From positions 62,001-126,000 of the forward strand of contig DFTB01000016.1 of assembly GCA_002382975.1 (NCBI GenBank): DNA of 64,000 bases, written 5' to 3'. The number at the start of each line of letters is the position of its first letter. Position 1 is the first letter of the stretch. The stretch comes from Fibrobacter sp. UBA4223 (lineage in GTDB: Bacteria; Fibrobacterota; Fibrobacteria; Fibrobacterales; Fibrobacteraceae). The translations under genes and the position numbers were made by a program. The notes under the pieces are model-generated. The model was not told where the DNA came from. It saw only the letters and a program-made list of their open reading frames with translations, and searched no databases. This document shows, one piece after another, positions 58,768-64,000 of this stretch.

Positions 58768-59337
58768 TTAATACAAATCTTCGTACTCGTCCTCTTCTTT
58801 TACAGGGGCAGGAGCCTCTTCCTTAATCGGAACAGAAGGTTCTTCTTTTACCGCAGGCGATTTCTCAACTGGAGCAGGCACCTTTTCTTTCGCAGTCTCC
58901 TCACGAGGTTCGCTTTCTACGGGTTTAGACGGTGAAGCGGCAGGTGCGACTGGTGCAACATAAGCCGGATCTGGCTCACTCAGCGTCCTGACTTCTTCTT
59001 GCTTGGCCTGCGGATACTGCTGCGAATACCTTGCATGGCGTTCTTCGGCCTTATATTTTTCGCATCTGTTATGATGATAATAATAGGCAGTGTACTTTCC
59101 TGTAGCTGCATCAAAAATCAGTGGCGTCCAAAAAAACGGAGCCCCTAGAACAAAATCCAAGAATAACATTCCACCACGAAAGCCTTTTTCATAGCAGACC
59201 GTACGTTCACTTTCGGCAGCAATCAAGCCCGCATATTCATCGCGGTTCATATCAGGATTATGAACCGGAAATACGGTTGCACAAGATGTAAGAACCATGC
59301 TTGCCAAGAGAATTGCACAAGTAATAAAACTTTTCAT
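58768..59337 (-). CDS. Small lipoprotein with Pro/Glu/Lys-rich tail
   Basis: The 189-residue product has a lipobox (MVLTSCATV) and a short conserved-looking N-terminal region with hydrophobic segments (GMLFLDFVLGAPFFWTPLIFD). The tail of 70 residues is built of Pro, Glu, Val and Lys (KEEPSVP, KEEAPAP), an extended spacer that could span the periplasm. The ATG at 59337 has AAGGAG 5 bases upstream; a TTG one codon earlier is less likely. It lies 11 bases before the transglutaminase-like gene. I recognise no family for the tail. Confidence 0.72.
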   Translation of the reverse strand: MKSFITCAILLASMVLTSCATVFPVHNPDMNRDEYAGLIAAESERTVCYEKGFRGGMLFLDFVLGAPFFWTPLIFDAATGKYTAYYYHHNRCEKYKAEERHARYSQQYPQAKQEEVRTLSEPDPAYVAPVAPAASPSKPVESEPREETAKEKVPAPVEKSPAVKEEPSVPIKEEAPAPVKEEDEYEDLY

Positions 59338-59346
59338 CAACGCTCC

Positions 59347-60171
59347 TTAATACAGGTACCATTCCCATTCAAGATTGTAATTTTTATTATTATCCGATTG
59401 TTGTTTTACATCGGTAGATTTCAAATAACCTACGTTGGACACAGTCACGCAGTTACCCGATGTATAAATATCGTTTGACGAAACATCCACATCAATGACC
59501 TTGGGACAGACCTCTATCTGGTCGACTCCTTTATTGATGGTTACGGTCTTAGATACAGAACCACTCCAAGAACGGGTATCTTCCTTACTGATAAAAGTCG
59601 TTGTCGATATGGTTTGTCCCGCATTACCATCACTATAGGTATAAATGTTGAATGACACCGCGGGATCTCCGGCATTATCAAAACCATCCCAGTCACTAGA
59701 AACCTGCTTGTAGGAGGTCAATGTAATTTTCATCGTCTTAGATGCAGTCAAGTAATATACAGCACTAGAACTGCTAGAATAGTAAGAAGAACTACTGTAC
59801 CTGGATGACGAACTGCTGTAAACATAGGCGCACTGATAACCATAATAAGTGCAGCAGTAATCAGCGCTATAGTCACCCGTACCATAATAACACTTATCCG
59901 CGTCACTCATATAGCTAGAGCTAGAATAATAACTACACCGCTCTCCATAATATGTACAACAGTAGTCATCACTATAAGTACTTATGCCCCTGCGGCATTT
60001 TTCTTCTTCGCTCACAGAATTCTCCGCCCTTTGGCTTTCGTTATATTTCTGCTCAGCAAGCTCTTCGGCCTCGTTTAAGTCTTCTTCGGCAACCTCAAAA
60101 GGACTTTCCTCACTGCAGGCAACAAAGAGGAACACAAACATTAACAGAGTTATGTATTTAAGTGCTTTCAT
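59347..60171 (-). CDS. Cys-rich repeat lipoprotein
   Basis: The 274-residue product has a lipobox (FLFVACSEES). After an acidic helix it carries two tandem repeats of about 30 residues with the pattern C-x(11)-YCCTYYG-x-x-C, followed by runs of Ser and Tyr. The last 130 residues are a beta domain (MKITLTSYKQVSSDWDGF to the end). Four Cys per repeat should form two disulfides, so each repeat is a small knot. I know no family with this pattern. The ATG at 60171 follows GGGGAGGG. It is the second gene of the surface operon. Confidence 0.75.
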   Translation of the reverse strand: MKALKYITLLMFVFLFVACSEESPFEVAEEDLNEAEELAEQKYNESQRAENSVSEEEKCRRGISTYSDDYCCTYYGERCSYYSSSSYMSDADKCYYGTGDYSADYCCTYYGYQCAYVYSSSSSRYSSSSYYSSSSSAVYYLTASKTMKITLTSYKQVSSDWDGFDNAGDPAVSFNIYTYSDGNAGQTISTTTFISKEDTRSWSGSVSKTVTINKGVDQIEVCPKVIDVDVSSNDIYTSGNCVTVSNVGYLKSTDVKQQSDNNKNYNLEWEWYLY

Positions 60172-60184
60172 TTTTCCCTCCCCA

Positions 60185-61777
60185 TTACCAGGCGACATCC
60201 AGATTCAGCCGCCACGTGTCAATTCCGTTATGGTAGGCTTCTATTTCATCCACATTTGTTCGGATCGAGGCCACCAGAATTTGCCACTGTATCGTCACAT
60301 AACGGTAGAGTTCCAAGCCGATTCCTAGGTAGTCAACAAATTCCCAATCGGCATAAGACGCTTCTCCCCAGTATTCGTAAGATGTTTCTGAACTTTGGGT
60401 GTAATTGTAATATTGACCACTATAGTAGTCGTAATCCTGAACCGTCCAATCCCAGTCCGCATAATAGTGGTTCAACCATGCATAAATCGGTTTACGAATA
60501 TGCGTGGAGATACTTACAAATGGGCTCACATGCGTTATTTTCCCAAGCGGGATTCCAAAACGGAATTGCAATGGGATTTCCGCCATTATCGTATAGTAAT
60601 CAATTTCACCATCGCCTCGGCCAATATTATAGATATACAAGTCATCTTCGTCGATTGTATAATCACCGTGATGGAATAGGACGTTTAACCCCGTCTGGAA
60701 CGAGCCAAACCGGTATAGATACCACCGCAATAAGAAGCCTAGGCTCACACCAATATGATCAGTAGACAAGCCATCACCGGAAGAAATAAAAGGACGATCT
60801 ATCGAATTTACTCGATAGTTGGCCACTTCCTTTTCATTGAACATTTCCATAGCTAACGAAACACCTATGTAAAATTTTTGCGTGGGCGGAATCGGGTTCT
60901 CTACTTTTTCTGGCGTTTTAGCCGTATCAGCCTTAGCCGTATCAGCCTTTGGTTCATTCACGGTCACCATCGCCGTATCAGCAAGGGTGTCGGCCTTCGG
61001 TTCTTCTACAACAACCTTTACCGTATCCACGACAACGGCAATCTGATTTCCGCTAGACAAGTCCACAATTTTCACCGTAACAAATTTTTCACCGGCAAGG
61101 TTCACCGAAAGGGAACAAGGACTAGCCTCCGGTTTTTTGTTGCAGTAGCCAAAAATGCCGTCGGCAACCTTTTGGGAAACATTTTCCCGCGCTAAAGTTT
61201 TTTCCGCAGCGGCGATACTGTCCGATTTTGCCTTTTCCGCCAACTTGCGGTCCTGTTCCAAATAAGCCTTGCATCGGCACTGGGTTTCAATCTTTAAGCA
61301 TATCGTGTCGGATTGCTGCTCTGCATTACACATTTCACAGAAACCTTGACATTCTTCGCTCATCGGAGGCAAAAGTGAAACGGAATTCTTCACGGAGTCC
61401 GCTTTTGCCGCGTTGTTACCTTTCTTGCCACGGACATGACCCAACCGGCCTTCGTTGACCGTCACCTCGTAATTACAGGAATCACTCTTGCAGTTGTTCA
61501 ATATCAACTGAGCCAACATGCCGGAATCTTCTTTTTGCAAAGAATCACGAATTTCCATTGCTTTTTTGATAGAATCTGCCCTGGCTACAGCAGAAATGGA
61601 ATCCTGCCGTATACTATCCAAAATAGCCGGACAGTTCCCGCACACCTGATCGATTTTGGCACAGGACGCCCCTTCGGGATTTCTGGAGCAATCCACACAA
61701 AACTGTACGCAAAGACCCTCCGCAAAGGAGACTGTCGCGACCAGCATAAAAACCAGACCAAATAAGATTTTACCCAT
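60185..61777 (-). CDS. Exported protein with Cys-rich N-terminus and C-terminal beta-barrel
   Basis: The product (530 residues from the ATG at 61777) has a signal peptide ending SFAEG and a Cys-rich region (LCVQFCVDCSRN, QVCGNC, FCEMCNAEQ, CRCKAYLEQ). Helical Ala/Asp/Ser segments and a Val/Lys/Ala linker with repeated KADTA follow. The C-terminal 240 residues are a beta-rich domain ending in LNLDVAW, fitting an outer-membrane barrel. GAGG lies 6 bases before this ATG; the ORF opens 25 codons earlier inside a T-rich leader, which I reject. It is first in an operon with three lipoproteins and is preceded by a structured leader. Confidence 0.75.
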   Translation of the reverse strand: MGKILFGLVFMLVATVSFAEGLCVQFCVDCSRNPEGASCAKIDQVCGNCPAILDSIRQDSISAVARADSIKKAMEIRDSLQKEDSGMLAQLILNNCKSDSCNYEVTVNEGRLGHVRGKKGNNAAKADSVKNSVSLLPPMSEECQGFCEMCNAEQQSDTICLKIETQCRCKAYLEQDRKLAEKAKSDSIAAAEKTLARENVSQKVADGIFGYCNKKPEASPCSLSVNLAGEKFVTVKIVDLSSGNQIAVVVDTVKVVVEEPKADTLADTAMVTVNEPKADTAKADTAKTPEKVENPIPPTQKFYIGVSLAMEMFNEKEVANYRVNSIDRPFISSGDGLSTDHIGVSLGFLLRWYLYRFGSFQTGLNVLFHHGDYTIDEDDLYIYNIGRGDGEIDYYTIMAEIPLQFRFGIPLGKITHVSPFVSISTHIRKPIYAWLNHYYADWDWTVQDYDYYSGQYYNYTQSSETSYEYWGEASYADWEFVDYLGIGLELYRYVTIQWQILVASIRTNVDEIEAYHNGIDTWRLNLDVAW

Positions 61778-61861
61778 GGGCATCCTCAAACTGCGGAGCC
61801 CGCCGTACCCGGAGCACTTTCGCCACAACAAAAAAAAGGTGTGGAACCGCAAGCACCCTAA
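61778..61861 (-). promoter_or_regulatory. Leader of the surface operon, with a T8 tract
   Basis: On the minus strand CCACACC (from 61838-61844) is followed by eight T (61830-61837). GGTGTGG, from the apical loop of the structured element (61913-61919), can pair with CCACACC. This could make a terminator that competes with the hairpin of that element. The pairing is only 7 bp with a long loop, so this is a suggestion. Confidence 0.35.
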
Positions 61862-61980
61862 ACAGCTGAGGTAACGACCAAGTAACCCAATCGTCTAAAA
61901 GGCACAAACGACCCACACCAAGCGGCGTGAGGTTTCGGCCTTATCCCTAGACGATGAAATTTTGGTCGTTTTCCAGCTGT
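61862..61980. ncRNA. Candidate structured RNA element, about 120 nt
   Basis: Four nested complementary pairs are visible: ACAGCTG / CAGCTGT (61862-61868, 61974-61980), AACGACC / GGTCGTT (61873-61879, 61964-61970), ATCGTCTA / TAGACGAT (61890-61897, 61948-61955) and AAGGC / GCCTT (61899-61903, 61938-61942). An apical hairpin lies around 61911-61933. The rod covers most of the segment. It does not match tmRNA, RNase P, 6S, SRP or known riboswitch cores that I can recall. The strand is not certain; as a leader it would belong to the minus-strand surface operon. Confidence 0.55.
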
Positions 61981-62127
61981 CTGAATAAGAGCGAACTCTA
62001 AACTATGTCGTCATAAATATAAGCAAAAAACGGCTAAAAGGAGTCATTTTTTCGACAAATGGGGCTAAACAGGCCCCAAATTGCGTTTTTTGACAAAAAA
62101 CTTTTACAAAAATAGATCCGTAACCTA
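61981..62127. other. AT-rich region before the trpB promoter
   Basis: Between the structured element and the trpB promoter I see only short hairpins (GAGCGAACTC at 61990-61999) and A/T runs. Minus-strand promoters for the surface operon may be here (a TATATT-like box reading leftward near 62017), but none is convincing. Confidence 0.4.
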
Positions 62128-62156
62128 TTGACAGACAACGAATTAGTATATATATT
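62128..62156 (+). promoter_or_regulatory. Consensus promoter of the trpB transcript
   Basis: TTGACA (62128-62133), a 17-base spacer and TATATT (62151-62156) form a near-perfect sigma-70 promoter. Transcription should start near 62163, so the first leader ORF (ATG 62169) would have a leader of only a few bases. Confidence 0.85.
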
Positions 62157-62168
62157 GAGGTCATTAAG

Positions 62169-62234
62169 ATGAATTTGGCAATCCGCTTTGACGCTAGCGC
62201 CGCTATCGACGAGGTTCTCAAAGAAGGGATTTAG
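62169..62234 (+). CDS. First leader ORF upstream of trpB, without Trp codons
   Basis: The 21-codon ORF starts MNLAIRFDASAA and has no Trp codon. Its first residues resemble the Trp-containing leader 190 bases downstream (MNAVIRFN), and the DNA after it (CCATTTTCATCCAGTGTTT) resembles the corresponding stretch of that leader. It therefore looks like a duplicated leader that lost or changed its sensing codons. Translation is not proven. Confidence 0.55.
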   Translation: MNLAIRFDASAAIDEVLKEGI

Positions 62235-62295
62235 GTATTGCCATTTTCATCCAGTGTTTAAAAAGGCGCTCGGTGTTCCCGACGCCTTATTTTTT
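62196..62295 (+). promoter_or_regulatory. First attenuator-like module upstream of trpB
   Basis: The terminator stem AAGGCG-ct-CGG / CCG-a-CGCCTT (62263-62288) is followed by six T. The strand GGCGCT (62265-62270) can instead pair with AGCGCC (62196-62201) inside the leader ORF, as an antiterminator would. The arrangement copies the true trp attenuator that follows, but its signal is unknown. Confidence 0.6.
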
Positions 62296-62317
62296 GTGTT
62301 ATTTTGTGAGGAATCCC

Positions 62318-62346
62318 TTGCCAATGGGGTCGTGACTTCCTAAATT
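62318..62346 (+). promoter_or_regulatory. Second promoter candidate, for the Trp leader of trpB
   Basis: TTGCCA (62318-62323), a 17-base spacer and TAAATT (62341-62346) end 7 bases before the leader ATG. This is the same geometry as the trpE promoter and leader. Confidence 0.5.
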
Positions 62347-62353
62347 TTGGCAC

Positions 62354-62410
62354 ATGAAGATGAATGCAGTAATCCGTTTCAACCGTTGGTGGTGGGGCTC
62401 TACGAAATAG
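62354..62410 (+). CDS. trpL: trp leader peptide upstream of trpB
   Basis: The 18-codon ORF (MKMNAVIRFNRWWWGSTK) has three consecutive Trp codons (62387-62395). It is exactly as long as the leader of trpE, which supports the ATG at 62354 over the one at 62360. Its TAG stop lies in the strand that can form the antiterminator. Confidence 0.88.
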   Translation: MKMNAVIRFNRWWWGSTK

Positions 62411-62494
62411 AGTCCGGTTTGCTGTTTTCATCAAGTGTTTGCAACCAAGAATTGAAAAAGGCTTTCGGACTCCCGAAGGCCTTTAATTTTTTTT
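62396..62494 (+). promoter_or_regulatory. trp attenuator upstream of trpB
   Basis: The pause hairpin is CTCTA / TAGAG with flanking GG and CC (62396-62415). The antiterminator is a perfect 7-bp GAGTCCG (62410-62416) / CGGACTC (62466-62472). The terminator is the 12-bp stem AAAGGCTTTCGG / CCGAAGGCCTTT (62457-62484) followed by AATTTTTTTT. All three compete for the same strands, as in ribosome-mediated attenuation. Confidence 0.9.
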
Positions 62495-62532
62495 CCCGAG
62501 AACCTTTAACCAATAAGAATAAACCTTAAAAT

Positions 62533-62574
62533 AGATCCTTCGACTTCGGGCTTCGCCCTTCGCTCAGGATGACA
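62533..62574. repeat. REP-like palindrome before trpB
   Basis: It runs from AGATCCTTCGACTTCGGGC to CGCTCAGGATGACA, with ends matching those of the element at 6265-6314. It lies in the untranslated leader between the attenuator and trpB. Confidence 0.7.
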
Positions 62575-62592
62575 CTTTAACAAAAACAACTA

Positions 62593-63867
62593 ATGACTAT
62601 GATTACCTCTGACAACGGTTTCTTTGACAAGTTCGGCGGCAAGTACGTTGCCGAAATCATCCGCCGTCCGCTCGACGACCTGGAAGCGGCCTTCAACAAG
62701 TACATCCATGATCCGGAATTCCTTGAAGAGCTCCATATCATCCAGCGCGACTACATTGGCCGCGAAACGCCGCTGTATTACGCTCCGACGGCAACGGAAC
62801 TGTTGGGTGGCGCGCAGATCTACATCAAGCTGGAAGGTCTCGCCAACACGGGCGCCCACAAGATCAACAACGCCATCGGCCAGTGCCTTTTGGCGAAGAA
62901 GATGGGCAAGACCCGCATCATTGCCGAAACGGGTGCCGGTCAGCACGGGCTCGCTACCGCAGCGGCCTGCGCAAAACTTGGCCTTGAATGCGTTGTTTAT
63001 ATGGGCGAAGTCGATGTACGTCGCCAGCAACCCAACGTGGCCACCATGGAAATGTACGGTGCCAAGGTGGTGCCGGTTACCAGCGGTAGCCGCACCCTTA
63101 AGGATGCTGTGAACGAAGCCATGCGCGACTGGGCTACGAATTTCAAGAACACGCACTATGTGCTCGGTTCCGCCCTCGGCCCTGCTCCGTTCCCTGATAT
63201 CGTTCGCACCTTCCAGTCGATTATCGGTGAAGAAGTCAAACGCCAGGCTGCCGAACGCAACATTGATATTGCAGCCGTTGTCGCTTGCGTTGGTGGCGGC
63301 AGCAATTCTATTGGCGTATTCACACCGTTTATCGAAGACAAGAATGTACGCCTAATCGGTGCAGAAGCCGGCGGAATCGGCCCGAACAAGGGTGAAAACG
63401 CCGCCCGCATGACAGGTAACGCGAGCCGCGAAGGCATTCTGCAGGGTTATAAGAGTCGCTTCCTCATTGATGAAGACGGTCAGTCGCTGCCGACCCGTTC
63501 CATTTCGGCAGGCCTCGACTATATGGGAATCGGCCCGCAGCTCGCTGCCCTCGGCGAATCTGGCCGCGTGGAATTCACGGCAATCCTCGACAAGGAAGCT
63601 CTTGAAGCGGTCAAGTTCTTTGCCCGCAACGAAGGCATTCTCTTCGCCCTCGAAAGTGCTCACGCCGGCGCCGCCGCCATGAAGATTGCGAAGGAACTTC
63701 CTAAGGACAAGGCGCTGGTCATCAACATGAGCGGCCGCGGTGACAAGGACATCTTTATCACGAGCCCGGTGTTCCGCCCCGAAAAGTGGAAGGAATTCCT
63801 GAAGGCGGAACTTGTTCGCCTTGAAAACAACGAGGACATCCACGACGCGGAGAGTATGAGGCTATGA
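62593..63867 (+). CDS. trpB: Tryptophan synthase beta subunit
   Basis: TrpB condenses indole and serine to tryptophan. The 424-residue product is a TrpB1-type enzyme with the PLP lysine Lys90 in NTGAHKINNA, the Gln-Glu loop ETGAGQHG, the phosphate-binding GGGSNSIG and the SAGLDYMGIGP loop. The ribosome-binding site is weak. The final codons and stop lie in CTATGAG-type repeats. trpA does not follow in the remaining 130 bases, so it is either further downstream or elsewhere. Confidence 0.97.
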   Translation: MTMITSDNGFFDKFGGKYVAEIIRRPLDDLEAAFNKYIHDPEFLEELHIIQRDYIGRETPLYYAPTATELLGGAQIYIKLEGLANTGAHKINNAIGQCLLAKKMGKTRIIAETGAGQHGLATAAACAKLGLECVVYMGEVDVRRQQPNVATMEMYGAKVVPVTSGSRTLKDAVNEAMRDWATNFKNTHYVLGSALGPAPFPDIVRTFQSIIGEEVKRQAAERNIDIAAVVACVGGGSNSIGVFTPFIEDKNVRLIGAEAGGIGPNKGENAARMTGNASREGILQGYKSRFLIDEDGQSLPTRSISAGLDYMGIGPQLAALGESGRVEFTAILDKEALEAVKFFARNEGILFALESAHAGAAAMKIAKELPKDKALVINMSGRGDKDIFITSPVFRPEKWKEFLKAELVRLENNEDIHDAESMRL

Positions 63868-63901
63868 GCTATGAGGTCGCTCGTAAACTCGCTTTGAGGA
63901 A

Positions 63902-63968
63902 TGTCATCCTCGCGCAGGCGAGGATCCGCTCGCATTTTCAGCGGATGTTCGCCTCCGCGAACATGACA
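63902..63968. repeat. REP-like palindrome pair after trpB
   Basis: The segment begins TGTCATCCTCGCGCAGGCGAGGATCC and ends GTTCGCCTCCGCGAACATGACA in nested form, with outer ends TGTCAT / ATGACA and two inner hairpins (ATCCTCGC..GCGAGGAT and GTTCGC..GCGAAC). Confidence 0.65.
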
Positions 63969-64000
63969 AATTATATCCCAATCTTAAAACCTTTTAATCG

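Noticed and set aside
61778..61852. Upstream start for the barrel protein at 60185-61777
   Set aside because: The extension starts inside a T8 tract region and would put 25 residues before the signal peptide; ATG 61777 has GAGG at the right distance.
61862..61980. tmRNA, 6S RNA, RNase P RNA or SRP RNA
   Set aside because: None of the conserved cores of these RNAs that I know is present on either strand, and there is no tRNA-like end or SRP tetraloop motif.
62347..62529. A 60-codon plus-strand ORF covering the trpB attenuator
   Set aside because: It runs through the terminator hairpin in another frame than the Trp-rich leader; the leader ORF 62354-62410 explains the region better.

Overview
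The window reads as chromosomal DNA of a rumen-type Fibrobacter (phylum Fibrobacterota). The main evidence is two proteins with the Fibrobacter-typical 'major paralogous' domain (TIGR02145), a TIGR02147/DUF4423-type regulator, a lipoprotein relative of the naturally circularly permuted Fibrobacter GH16 lichenase, and many Ser-rich lipoproteins. I see no phage, transposase, CRISPR or conjugation gene, so this is core genome with unusually rich non-coding content.

Layout. 1-6.7 kb: a small envelope protein, clpB behind a sequence matching a sigma-54 promoter, a lipoprotein, tldD, hisF and a thioredoxin. 6.7-15.4 kb: envelope genes on the minus strand (a barrel plus two PCMD-type lipoproteins, a TIGR02145 lipoprotein, DUF1007 and PEGA proteins). 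15.4-24.2 kb: an RsmB/NOP methyltransferase, a YbaK-type deacylase, a TPP riboswitch with thiC, the sufS-tcdA-dtd set, a second TIGR02145 protein, epmA and a TlpA-like thioredoxin. 24.2-31.6 kb: pilT-pilC, the GH16 lipoprotein, an M16 peptidase, three copies of the 3' end of rplT, the infC-rpmI-rplT operon and tRNA-Gly. 31.6-49.4 kb: a DUF234-type ATPase, the TIGR02147 regulator with its lipoprotein, a TrmA-like methyltransferase, an MFS transporter, a NUDIX hydrolase, two tandem barrel paralogues, a GH116-like glycosidase, a pentapeptide-repeat protein, a GGR-like reductase and sufE. 49.4-64 kb: a dispersed tryptophan pathway (trpE, trpGD, trpCF, trpB), interrupted by cytX-pdxK-radical SAM and by a four-gene surface operon on the minus strand.

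The tryptophan genes are controlled by attenuation at two separate places. trpE and trpB each follow an 18-codon leader ORF carrying two or three consecutive Trp codons, followed by mutually exclusive antiterminator and terminator hairpins. Both leader ORFs begin 7 nt after the predicted -10 box, so they may be leaderless. Upstream of the trpB leader lies a related module whose leader ORF has no Trp codon.

The most unusual feature is a family of degenerate heptamer tandem arrays, such as (CCTANNN)n, (GAGTNNT)n and (ATTCNGA)n, in at least nine places. They sit against start codons, supply stop codons, and in one case lie in frame inside a NUDIX gene as an inverted pair. A second family of REP-like palindromes ending in ATGACA has also entered a coding gene, trpCF. 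A candidate structured RNA of about 120 nt lies at 61862-61980.
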